Positions 1 to 5,143 of a stretch of DNA of 5,391 nucleotides are shown piece after piece (position 1 is the first letter of the stretch; each line of letters starts with the position of its first letter). The stretch covers positions 1 to 5,391 of the forward strand of contig PMYM01000209.1 of the NCBI GenBank assembly GCA_003171235.1. Reading direction: 5' to 3'. The position numbers and the translations under genes were made by a program. The notes beneath the pieces were generated by a model. The model was not told the DNA's origin. It did no database searches and worked only from the letters and a program-made list of their open reading frames with translations. Source of the stretch: Phycisphaerales bacterium. Its GTDB lineage: Bacteria > Planctomycetota > Phycisphaerae > SM23-33.

Positions 1-193
1 TGATTTGTGAAAACTGCTCTAGTGTCACCCCGCCCGGCAAATCCCGCAAGTAGTTAAATGTAATTACACGGGGATTTGTCTTGAAATTCCCCGCCGGTGT
101 CCGCGCCGCATCTCAATCTTGAATATCCCCGTGAACCGGCCGTCCCGGTTGGCCCCCGGCGACAAGAGCGATCTTGGGCGGCGGCCGGGGCGG
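1..193. other. Non-coding region downstream of the DUF58 gene
   Basis: No convincing gene is visible here. The stretch holds a 10-bp AT-rich palindrome at 59-68, a hairpin at 69-93, an alternative pairing of 38-45 with 71-78, a near-repeat of 15 bases (79-93 and 117-131, two mismatches) and a small inverted repeat AACCGG/CCGGTT at 134-150. It lies just past the stop of the minus-strand DUF58 gene, so it may contain that transcript's 3' end or the regulatory region of a gene outside the window. No hairpin is followed by a clear T-run on the minus strand. Confidence 0.5.
59..93. promoter_or_regulatory. AT-rich palindrome TGTAATTACA abutting a hairpin
   Basis: Bases 59-68 read TGTAATTACA, a perfect palindrome in an otherwise GC-rich window. 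Directly next to it, CGGGGA-TTT (69-77) pairs with AAATTCCCCG (84-93) with a one-base bulge. Symmetric AT-rich sites of this size are typical of dimeric repressor operators, and the hairpin could be a 3' stem for the leftward operon. The role is inferred: no regulator is known and no T-run follows. Confidence 0.25.
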
Positions 194-1087
194 CTACTGC
201 TGCAGCAGCCCGGCCTTTTGCAGGGTGAGGAGCACCAGGCGGTCGAATTCCATTTCCGTGTGGGCCGGCAGGTAGATCGCCCCGCGGGCCAGGCAGGTTT
301 TTTCCACGCCGTGGGCAAACCGCTGGAATCTTTGGCGGTAATTGTCCACCAATTCAGGGGTGAGGTTGATCTCCATGCGCCGGCGGCTTTCGGCAGCCTC
401 CAGTTGCACGGCCCCGGCGGCGGGCGGCTGGGCCTCGCCCGGGTCGATCACGTGCAGCACGATGACCTCGTCGCGCCGCCGGCGCAGCAAGGCCAGGCCG
501 GCGGAAAGCTCATCCTCCACCTCCAGCAGGTCCGAGAGCAGCAGCACCGTGCCGCTTTGAGGATGCCGGCGCAGCAGTTGGTCCAGCACCGCCCCCAAGG
601 CCGTGGGCCCCTGGGCCTGCAGCGGCCTGAGGTACTCCAGCACCTGGAGGATTTTGCCGGCGTTTCGCCCGGTGGCCAGGCCCGCCTGCAGAGCCTGGCC
701 AAAGGGCAGGATGTTGACGCGGTCCAGGCTGATCATGGCCACGTAGGCCAGGGCGGCGGCGGCCCGGCGGGCGTAATCGAACTTGGGCGGGTTGCCCAGG
801 GCCATGGAGGCGGAGGCGTCCAGCAGGATGGTCACCGCCCCCTCGCTGTGCATGTGGAACAGGCGCAAGAGCAGCCGCTCCATGCGGGCGTAATAGTTCC
901 AGTCCAGGAAGCGGATGTCGTCGCCGGGGGAGTACTGGCGATGGTCGGCAAACTCCAGCCCGTCGCCCAGCCGCTGGCTGCGACGCTGCCCGCTGGCGGC
1001 GGAGGGGGCGGGCATGCGCTTGGCAATGAGCCCCAGCCGCTGGAGCCGCCGGAGGAATTCGTCATCGAAAAGTTCGCCGCTGGCCAT
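194..1087 (-). CDS. DUF58 domain protein with von Willebrand A-like fold
   Basis: The 297-residue protein carries the DUF58 signature at about residues 46-70, including HRQYSPGDDIRFLDWN, followed by a von Willebrand factor A-like domain from about residue 83 to the end. The first metal-binding (MIDAS) motif DxSxS is present as DASAS at residues 90-94; SDL at 185-187 fits the later acidic strand of the fold. There is no signal peptide or membrane helix, so it is predicted cytosolic. Family members are usually encoded beside a MoxR-type AAA+ ATPase and Bat/VWA proteins and are thought to act with them in protein maturation or envelope stress; that role is family inference. Here no moxR is visible within about 1.5 kb upstream. 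The ATG at 1087 has only a weak purine-rich leader (AAGAAAAG). It follows the lipoprotein gene after 62 bases on the same strand and is probably the last gene of that operon. Confidence 0.9.
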   Translation of the reverse strand: MASGELFDDEFLRRLQRLGLIAKRMPAPSAASGQRRSQRLGDGLEFADHRQYSPGDDIRFLDWNYYARMERLLLRLFHMHSEGAVTILLDASASMALGNPPKFDYARRAAAALAYVAMISLDRVNILPFGQALQAGLATGRNAGKILQVLEYLRPLQAQGPTALGAVLDQLLRRHPQSGTVLLLSDLLEVEDELSAGLALLRRRRDEVIVLHVIDPGEAQPPAAGAVQLEAAESRRRMEINLTPELVDNYRQRFQRFAHGVEKTCLARGAIYLPAHTEMEFDRLVLLTLQKAGLLQQ

Positions 1088-1149
1088 GTCTTTTCTTACG
1101 TCGCGGGCCCCTGCCCCGCACGGGCCGGAGGCTGCTCAACCAAGCCTCT

Positions 1150-1599
1150 CTAATGCTCGATCTCGTCGCGGACGCGCTTGGCGGCGTCGGCCTGGCCGTA
1201 CCGTTTGCCCTCGACTACCCAGAGCAGGCCGTCCCTGACCTGCATCGGCTGGAGGTTCTTGGTGTACAGTTCGGGCACGATCTTCCACGGCCCCGGGGCC
1301 GTCGGCCTTGACGCGGCCCCAATCGGCAACTGCTCCCGCACCAGCATGCCAAAGCTCGTGGCGGCGCACTCCCGCTGGCCAATATCGATCTGCGCCTGGG
1401 GCGAGGGGACCAGCAGGTACTGGCCGTTGCCGTCGGGCGCAGTCTGCCACGACACTGCCTCCCAAGGCAATGGCGCGACCTTGATGACCGATGGCTGGCT
1501 GGAGGCTTGCGTGGCTGGACCGCCGGCCAAGTCCGCGCCGCCGCAAGCCGCGGCCGGCAGGAGCAGGCAGAGCAGTCCAGGCATCAGGTACGGGCGCAT
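1150..1599 (-). CDS. Small predicted exported lipoprotein, unknown function
   Basis: The 149-residue protein starts with a short signal peptide: one Arg near the N-terminus, a hydrophobic run GLLCLLLPAAA, then Cys19 followed by GG. PAAAC is a permissive lipobox (Ala rather than Leu at -3), so lipidation is likely but plain Sec cleavage is possible. Residues 24-38 are a Ser/Gln/Ala/Pro-rich linker. The remainder is soluble, with a Trp- and Pro-containing core (PLPWEAVSW, GPWKIVPELY, GLLWVVEGKRYG) and a charged C-terminal tail. I do not recognise the family. The ATG at 1599 is chosen because a Shine-Dalgarno AGGAG (1605-1609, complement) lies 5 bases upstream and overlaps the manA stop codon, indicating translational coupling. 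An in-frame upstream extension to 1752 would overlap manA by about 145 bases and would bury the signal peptide, so it is rejected. Confidence 0.75.
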   Translation of the reverse strand: MRPYLMPGLLCLLLPAAACGGADLAGGPATQASSQPSVIKVAPLPWEAVSWQTAPDGNGQYLLVPSPQAQIDIGQRECAATSFGMLVREQLPIGAASRPTAPGPWKIVPELYTKNLQPMQVRDGLLWVVEGKRYGQADAAKRVRDEIEH

Positions 1600-1604
1600 A
1601 TCGG

Positions 1605-1609
1605 CTCCT
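1605..1609 (-). promoter_or_regulatory. Shine-Dalgarno of the lipoprotein gene, overlapping the manA stop
   Basis: On the minus strand AGGAG is followed after 5 bases by the ATG at 1599, and it overlaps the manA TAG (1608-1610). It fixes the lipoprotein start and argues that manA and the lipoprotein gene share one mRNA. Confidence 0.7.
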
Positions 1610-2588
1610 AATGAGGGTTGGCGTCTTGGGGCAGGATGATCTCCAGCCAGGTCATTTCCTGCTCGATCCGCAAGGTCGCCTCCGGCAGGGCGGCGGAGAA
1701 AAGCAGCGTCCTGCCCGGGTGCAACCGGACCGGATCGCCTTGGCCGGCCCAAACGTCGCCGGCGCCGGCGATGACCATCCAGGCGGCGCAGCGGCCCAGG
1801 CGCCAGGGGAGTTTTCCGGCTGGGCGGCGGTGCCGCATCACCGTGAAATAGGGCGAGGCCGCCAGGATGGACGTGGGGTCCTCCGCGGTTCCGGCGGCCC
1901 CGGGCGGGGAGGCGACGGCAGGGTCGAAGTTTATCGAGGCCATGGCCTCCTGGAGGTGCACCGGCCGGCCGCGGCCCCAGTCGCTGACGCGGTAGGTGGT
2001 GTCGCTGGGCGTCTGCACCTCGGCCACCACCACGCCCGAGCCCAGGGCGTGCACCGTGCCCGCCGGCAGGTAGTGGAAATCGCCCGGGCGGGCCGCATAT
2101 CGCCGCACCAGGGGCAGCAGGGCGGCGGGGTCGTCGCCGGCCAGTGCCTTGCGGAAATCTTCAGGCTGTGCGCCGGGGGCAAGGCCCTTGAGGATGTATC
2201 CGTTGCGGCTTTCGAGGACGTACCAGCACTCGGTCTTGGACCGGGCAGAGCCGCCCATCCGGCGGGCGGTCTGCTCGTCGGGGTGGACCTGAAGGCTGAG
2301 CGTGTCGTTGGCGTCGAGGTATTTCAGCAGCAGGGGAAACCCTTGGCCGGCGCCGCCGGAGGCGCCCAGGATTTCTTTACCCTGCCGCCTCAGCAATTGG
2401 TCGATGGTCAGGCCGGCGAATTCTCCCTCGGCCAGGCGCGACCGGCCCTCCGGGAGGTCGGCCAGCTCCCAGCTTTCGCCGATGAGTTTGCCCTCCGGCA
2501 GGGTGCGGCCGAAGAGCCGCTCGAAGGCTCGATCGCCCCAGATGCGCTCGTGGTAGATGGGTTGAAAGCAGTAGATCAGGTCGGACAA
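1608..2588 (-). CDS. manA: Mannose-6-phosphate isomerase, type I (short Bacillus-like form)
   Basis: Interconverts mannose-6-phosphate and fructose-6-phosphate in the cytosol using one zinc ion, linking mannose and GDP-mannose/polysaccharide metabolism to glycolysis. With the TTG start used here it is 326 residues, close to the short Bacillus-type ManA. The N-terminus has the family opening FQPIYHERIWGD and GESWEL. The zinc ligands are visible: Gln100 and His102 in LQVHPDE, Glu120 in KTECWYVLE and His180 in PAGTVHALG. The active-site strand EVQTPSDTTYRVSDWGR follows at 190-206, with a C-terminal cupin-like half after it. An ATG at 2666 would add 26 basic residues that the family does not have. 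TTG at 2588 has AGGAG exactly 6 bases upstream and begins where homologues begin, so it is preferred. The gene is first in a probable operon with the lipoprotein and DUF58 genes. Confidence 0.93.
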   Translation of the reverse strand: MSDLIYCFQPIYHERIWGDRAFERLFGRTLPEGKLIGESWELADLPEGRSRLAEGEFAGLTIDQLLRRQGKEILGASGGAGQGFPLLLKYLDANDTLSLQVHPDEQTARRMGGSARSKTECWYVLESRNGYILKGLAPGAQPEDFRKALAGDDPAALLPLVRRYAARPGDFHYLPAGTVHALGSGVVVAEVQTPSDTTYRVSDWGRGRPVHLQEAMASINFDPAVASPPGAAGTAEDPTSILAASPYFTVMRHRRPAGKLPWRLGRCAAWMVIAGAGDVWAGQGDPVRLHPGRTLLFSAALPEATLRIEQEMTWLEIILPQDANPH

Positions 2589-2594
2589 GGCTTT

Positions 2595-2599
2595 CTCCT
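2595..2599 (-). promoter_or_regulatory. Shine-Dalgarno that decides the manA TTG start
   Basis: AGGAG on the minus strand, 6 bases before the TTG at 2588. The competing ATG at 2666 has only a loose purine run (GAAGAGAG) immediately before it. Confidence 0.6.
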
Positions 2600-2636
2600 G
2601 CCGCCGGAAAGACCGGCCGCCGCGCCGGCCCTGCCA

Positions 2637-2642
2637 ATTGTA
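2637..2642 (-). promoter_or_regulatory. Possible -10 element for manA
   Basis: TACAAT on the minus strand matches the sigma70 -10 consensus at five of six positions. It would start transcription around base 2630, downstream of the alternative ATG at 2666 and upstream of the TTG at 2588. No good -35 box is seen at the right distance, so this is weak. Confidence 0.25.
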
Positions 2643-2673
2643 GTGGCGGGTTGCCTCCGCCGCCATCGCTCTC

Positions 2674-2702
2674 TTCTCACGCGGCAGGGCGTGTCGTACA
2701 AT
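2674..2702 (+). promoter_or_regulatory. Sigma70-like promoter for the DUF486 gene
   Basis: TTCTCA (2674-2679, four of six to the -35 consensus), a 17-base spacer and TACAAT (2697-2702, five of six to the -10). Transcription would begin near 2709, giving a leader of about 30 bases containing the Shine-Dalgarno AGAGGAG at 2721-2727. Only the motifs and spacing support it. Confidence 0.45.
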
Positions 2703-2738
2703 CAGCCTTTTACACCCGTGAGAGGAGTCTGAATTGAT

Positions 2739-3086
2739 ATGTGGACGATAGTATTGCTCCTGGCCTCCAACGTGTTCATGACCTTTGCCTGGTACGGGCA
2801 TCTCAAGCACCGTTCGGCGCCGCTCTGGCTGGCGATAGGGGTAAGCTGGGGCATTGCCTTTTTTGAGTATTGCCTGCAGGTGCCGGCCAACCGCCTGGGG
2901 GCCGACTACGGCTTTACCGTCGGCCAGCTCAAGACCATCCAGGAGGTCATCACGCTGACGGTGTTCGTGGTCTTCTGCGCGCTGTATTTCCCCCAGAACA
3001 AGTTCACCTGGAACTATTACGTGGGCTTCGGCTTGATCGCCGCCGGGGCGGGGTTTGTCTTCATCGATTTCAAGCTGCCGGCCTGA
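2739..3086 (+). CDS. DUF486 / DMT-family small inner-membrane protein
   Basis: This is a 115-residue, very hydrophobic protein with four predicted membrane helices at about 2-19, 28-47, 67-84 and 92-110, the usual size and layout of the DUF486 family, which is related to small drug/metabolite transporters (DMT superfamily). Family-typical blocks are visible: SNVFMTFAWYGHLK near the first helix, FFEYCLQVPANRLG after the second, FTVGQLKTIQEVITL leading into the third and KFTWNYYVGFGLI at the fourth. No substrate is established for this family. Small DMT proteins normally work as dimers, so this one probably needs to oligomerise. The ATG at 2739 follows AGAGGAG with an 11-base gap, longer than ideal. 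It diverges from manA and converges with the methyltransferase gene, so it is probably transcribed alone. Confidence 0.88.
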   Translation: MWTIVLLLASNVFMTFAWYGHLKHRSAPLWLAIGVSWGIAFFEYCLQVPANRLGADYGFTVGQLKTIQEVITLTVFVVFCALYFPQNKFTWNYYVGFGLIAAGAGFVFIDFKLPA

Positions 3087-3118
3087 GGCGGGGGTTCCTG
3101 AGAAGTTCAGCCCCCGCC
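3087..3118. terminator. Hairpin between convergent genes, probable bidirectional terminator
   Basis: GGCGGGGG (3087-3094) pairs perfectly with CCCCCGCC (3111-3118). An inner stem CTGA (3098-3101) pairs with TCAG (3107-3110) around a 5-base loop, leaving a 3-base bulge. It starts directly after the DUF486 stop and lies 14 bases beyond the methyltransferase stop. No T-run follows on the plus strand, so termination efficiency is uncertain. Confidence 0.55.
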
Positions 3119-3132
3119 GCCGGGAAAAGGCC

Positions 3133-3876
3133 TTATCGCTTGTGCGCGATCAGCATGACCGTCTCGTCGCGCTGGTTGTCGAACGGGGCGAAGTCAAGCC
3201 CGCTGAATAGCTCCACGCGCTCGCTGCCGTGCTGATTCAAGGCTTGCCGCAGAGCCTCGGCCGTGTATAGGCGCAAGGTGGTGGTGTGAAGCCGGTGCTG
3301 GGGCTGGCCGGTTGACCAGTCTATTTCAAGGATGTTGAATTGGGCCTGGTCGCCCTGGAAGTCATAGAAGCGTACGAATTCCCTCTGGCCCCGGCGATTG
3401 ATGCCCACAATCCGCTCCTGCCGGCCCAGGCGGCGGGCATAGTTGAGCAGTTGCAGCACCACGATTCCCCCCGGGTTGAGCAGTTGCAGGAAGGCGGCGA
3501 GGGTTGCGTCAAGATCGGCGTCGCTCAAGAGATGCGGAATTGAGTTGCCCATGCACAGCACGGCGTCAAACCGCTCGGGCAGTTTGGCTGCAAGTTCCTG
3601 CATCGGCGCACAGACCCACTCGACGTTGAGCTTGGCCTGCTGGGCCAGCCTGCGGGCCTGCTCGAGCATGCCGGGCGATATGTCCGCCCCCACGGACCTG
3701 ACGCCCATGCCGGCCAATTGAATGGCGTACAGCCCAGTTCCGCAGGCGGCGTCCAGGGCGGACTTGATGGGAAACCTGGCGGCCAACGCCTTCAAGAACT
3801 CCTGGGCCCGCTCGGCCCGGCCGGCCGAACCGGTAATGGCGTCGTAGTCGCCGGCAAGTTCGTCGTAGAAGTCCAT
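3133..3876 (-). CDS. Class I SAM-dependent methyltransferase
   Basis: The 247-residue cytosolic protein has a Rossmann-type methyltransferase fold. Motif I, LDAACGTG, is at residues 41-48; the acidic residue that binds the SAM ribose is Asp65 in VGADIS; a motif III/IV-like strand, FDAVLCMGNSIPHL, spans 103-116; and LNPGGIVVLQLLN spans 133-145. The start MDFYDELAGDYDAI is the usual opening of small-molecule or lipid methyltransferases of this class. The CMGNSIPHL block and the following beta-rich section (about 155-205) recall the glycine/sarcosine N-methyltransferase-like subgroup, but the substrate cannot be assigned from sequence. The ATG at 3876 has no clear Shine-Dalgarno. TATGAT on the minus strand (3885-3890) lies only 8 bases upstream, so the transcript may be nearly leaderless. 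It stands alone, convergent with the DUF486 gene, with repeats upstream. Confidence 0.9.
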   Translation of the reverse strand: MDFYDELAGDYDAITGSAGRAERAQEFLKALAARFPIKSALDAACGTGLYAIQLAGMGVRSVGADISPGMLEQARRLAQQAKLNVEWVCAPMQELAAKLPERFDAVLCMGNSIPHLLSDADLDATLAAFLQLLNPGGIVVLQLLNYARRLGRQERIVGINRRGQREFVRFYDFQGDQAQFNILEIDWSTGQPQHRLHTTTLRLYTAEALRQALNQHGSERVELFSGLDFAPFDNQRDETVMLIAHKR

Positions 3877-3884
3877 CCGGCTTC

Positions 3885-3890
3885 ATCATA
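3885..3890 (-). promoter_or_regulatory. Possible -10 element of the methyltransferase gene
   Basis: TATGAT on the minus strand matches the -10 consensus at five of six positions, 8 bases before the ATG. The -35 region (about GGGCAA) is poor. If used, it would give a leaderless or very short-leader mRNA, consistent with the missing Shine-Dalgarno. Confidence 0.3.
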
Positions 3891-3993
3891 TTCCAGCGCG
3901 CGCCGCTTTGCCCGGATGCTGATGAAAAGGCTGTCCCTGCGACCTTGACCGGGCATGTCATCACACCATCGGCAGACCTGACCAAACCCCTTG

Positions 3994-4107
3994 GCCGGTC
4001 ATGGCACTGCCTCTGTTCATTTAGCGGCGCACCGGGGGTTTCGCGTCCCTCGACTTCGCTCGGGACGCTACACCCCCGGCTAAAACCTTTCGGCCCTGCG
4101 GGCCTCA
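3994..4107 (-). repeat. Palindromic repeat family, copy A (inverted relative to copy B)
   Basis: Read on the minus strand, the copy runs: short hairpin GGCCC-GCA-GGGCC (4092-4104), linker CGAAAGGTTTTAG, stem CCGGGGGT...ACCCCCGG (4079-4072 with 4039-4032), then AGAGGCAGTGCC (4014-4003) and GACCGGC (4000-3994). Within the large stem a further stem GCGTCCC/GGGACGC (4043-4049, 4062-4068) extends the hairpin. Every block recurs in the same order in copy B. A non-autonomous or REP-like mobile repeat is the best guess. Confidence 0.75.
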
Positions 4108-4140
4108 CCCAGTCGTGAACCATCTCATTCCCCGATATCC

Positions 4141-4173
4141 CCGGGCCAAAATCTTTCGACCCCGTGGGCCTCA
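4141..4173 (-). repeat. Palindromic repeat family, partial copy C
   Basis: Bases 4148-4173 match copy A bases 4082-4107 over 26 positions with only four differences, all transitions. Only the short hairpin and the A-rich linker are present; the CCGGGGGT stem and the outer GACCGGC end are missing. It lies between the two complete copies in the orientation of A. Confidence 0.6.
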
Positions 4174-4208
4174 GGGAAATGCGGGCAAGCCAACCCGCTC
4201 GGAGAATC

Positions 4209-4325
4209 AAGTCCCGGAGGGACGGAAAGAATTTAGCCGGGGGTGGAGCAAGCACGGCGTAGCCGGGCGCCGCGCAACCCCCGGTAAGCGACCTCCAACG
4301 CGTAAGAGGCAGTGCCTCGACCGGC
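4209..4325 (+). repeat. Palindromic repeat family, copy B
   Basis: On the plus strand: GTCCC-GGA-GGGAC (4211-4223), linker GGAAAGAATTTAG, CCGGGGGT (4237-4244) pairing with ACCCCCGG (4277-4284), an inner CGGCG/CGCCG stem (4255-4259, 4268-4272), then AGAGGCAGTGCC (4305-4316), two bases, and GACCGGC (4319-4325). Perfect matches to copy A include 14 bases (TTTAGCCGGGGGTG, 4232-4245) and the 12-base and 7-base blocks at the end with identical 2-base spacing. Confidence 0.75.
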
Positions 4326-4422
4326 TGGGGGATAGAATTCTTCCTGCCGATGGCGCGATTGGCTCAAGGGTCATCGGACATGACGGCAAACGGCGCCCGC
4401 CATGCCACCCGCTAGTGAGCCC

Positions 4423-4451
4423 TTGACCGGCGGGTCGCGTGGGCGTATCTT
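4423..4451 (+). promoter_or_regulatory. Sigma70-like promoter for bioY
   Basis: TTGACC (4423-4428, five of six), a 17-base spacer and TATCTT (4446-4451, four of six). The start point would be near 4458, leaving a leader of about 43 bases that contains a 12-bp palindrome GGCGGCGCCGCC (4475-4486) just before the Shine-Dalgarno. No BirA-type operator is evident. Confidence 0.5.
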
Positions 4452-4490
4452 TCGTCCCAGGCGGGCCGGCAGCAGGCGGCGCCGCCGGGA

Positions 4491-4495
4491 AAGGA
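4491..4495 (+). promoter_or_regulatory. Shine-Dalgarno deciding the bioY GTG start
   Basis: AAGGA lies 5 bases before GTG at 4501. The upstream in-frame ATG at 4402 would precede the predicted promoter and add 33 Arg/Gly-rich residues not expected in BioY, so GTG is preferred. Confidence 0.6.
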
Positions 4496-4500
4496 ATTCC

Positions 4501-5031
4501 GTGTTGGCAGTCAAGCAGACGACAGTATCGCTCGATTCGGTTGGGTCGGAGGCTCTCAAGGTGCTGGTGGCGGCAGCGGCGCTGGCGGTTTCCGCCCGGC
4601 TGGCCTTCGCCCTGCCGGGTAGCCCCGTGCCGGTGACGGCCCAGACGCTGGCCGTGCTGCTGGTGGGGGCGATGCTGGGCCCGCGGCGGGGCGTGCTGGC
4701 GGTGGGCGTCTATTTGCTCTGCGGCCTGGCGGGCCTGCCGGTTTTTGCCGCCGGCGGCGGGCCGGCCTACCTGCTCTCGCCCACGGCGGGGTATTTACTT
4801 GGCTTCCTGCCGGCCGCCTTCCTGGCCGGGTACCTGCTGGACCCCCGCCGCCCCTGGACGGCCCTGCCGGCCATGCTGGCCGCCGACGCCGTGCTGTTTG
4901 CCTGCGGCCTGGCCGTGCTGAGCCTGCACCTGCCCGCCCGTCACCTGCTAGGGGCCGGGCTGGTGTGCTTCCTGCCCGGAGAAACCCTGAAGATCATGCT
5001 GGCGTCGATCATCCTGCGCGTGCGCGCCTAA
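4501..5031 (+). CDS. bioY: Biotin transporter BioY (ECF substrate-binding subunit)
   Basis: BioY is the membrane S-component that binds biotin for energy-coupling-factor uptake; some BioY proteins also work alone. With the GTG start the protein is 176 residues, normal for the family, with about six hydrophobic helices. The conserved signature is clear: SPVPVTAQTLAVLLVGAMLG at about 41-60, YLLCGLAGLPVFAAGGG at 71-87 and LLSPTAGYLLGF at 91-102, the last two lining the biotin site. The C-terminal FLPGETLKIMLA block has Glu where many members have Asp. No ecfA/ecfT, bioN/bioM or biotin synthesis genes are present in the window, so a shared ECF module elsewhere or solitary function must be assumed. 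It has its own promoter-like sequence and a terminator, so it is likely a single-gene unit. Confidence 0.93.
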   Translation: MLAVKQTTVSLDSVGSEALKVLVAAAALAVSARLAFALPGSPVPVTAQTLAVLLVGAMLGPRRGVLAVGVYLLCGLAGLPVFAAGGGPAYLLSPTAGYLLGFLPAAFLAGYLLDPRRPWTALPAMLAADAVLFACGLAVLSLHLPARHLLGAGLVCFLPGETLKIMLASIILRVRA

Positions 5032-5041
5032 TCGCGGCAGG

Positions 5042-5065
5042 GCGAGCGGCTGTTGGGCCGCTCGC
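5042..5065 (+). terminator. bioY terminator hairpin
   Basis: GCGAGCGGC (5042-5050) and GCCGCTCGC (5057-5065) form a perfect 9-bp GC-rich stem with a 6-base loop, starting 10 bases after the bioY stop. It is followed by only a moderately pyrimidine-rich stretch rather than a solid T-run. Confidence 0.7.
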
Positions 5066-5143
5066 GCAATCCCATTGTCTTCCTCCTGGCGAACGTTACA
5101 ATTCCCCACATGCCGGGGTATCGCCGATGGCATGGTGAGCTGG

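Larger units (their letters stand above)
3877..4500. other. Long intergenic region filled by palindromic repeats
   Basis: These 624 bases between the methyltransferase and bioY contain no credible gene: the open frames crossing them run through repeats, lack ribosome binding sites and show no family motifs. Contents in order are the methyltransferase promoter region (3877-3990), repeat copy A (3994-4107, minus orientation), partial copy C (4141-4173, minus), a small GCGGG/CCCGC hairpin (4181-4198), repeat copy B (4209-4325, plus) and the bioY promoter and leader (4423-4500). In the stretch 4326-4422 I see nothing recognisable. Confidence 0.7.

Noticed and set aside
119..1153. Long plus-strand open frame opposite the DUF58 gene
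   Set aside because: It is the antisense reading of a clear DUF58 protein; its translation is low-complexity Gly/Gln/His-rich with no family motifs, as expected of an antisense frame in GC-rich DNA.
1491..2732. 413-codon plus-strand open frame opposite manA
   Set aside because: manA on the other strand has all its zinc ligands and family motifs; this frame is Gly/Arg/Ala-rich with no recognisable domain.
3566..4255. Minus-strand open frame running from the repeat region into the methyltransferase in another frame
   Set aside because: It overlaps a well-supported methyltransferase out of frame, and its N-terminal half is translated repeat copies A, B and C.
4115..4426. 103-codon plus-strand open frame upstream of bioY
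   Set aside because: Most of it is read through repeat copy B; it has no Shine-Dalgarno and no hydrophobic or domain features.
4402..4500. N-terminal extension of bioY from the ATG at 4402
   Set aside because: The extension is Arg/Gly-rich, covers the predicted promoter and has no ribosome site, while GTG at 4501 does.
4423..4500. Biotin-responsive BirA operator or riboswitch upstream of bioY
   Set aside because: No long AT-rich dyad typical of BirA sites and no recognisable riboswitch core were seen; the leader is short and GC-rich.
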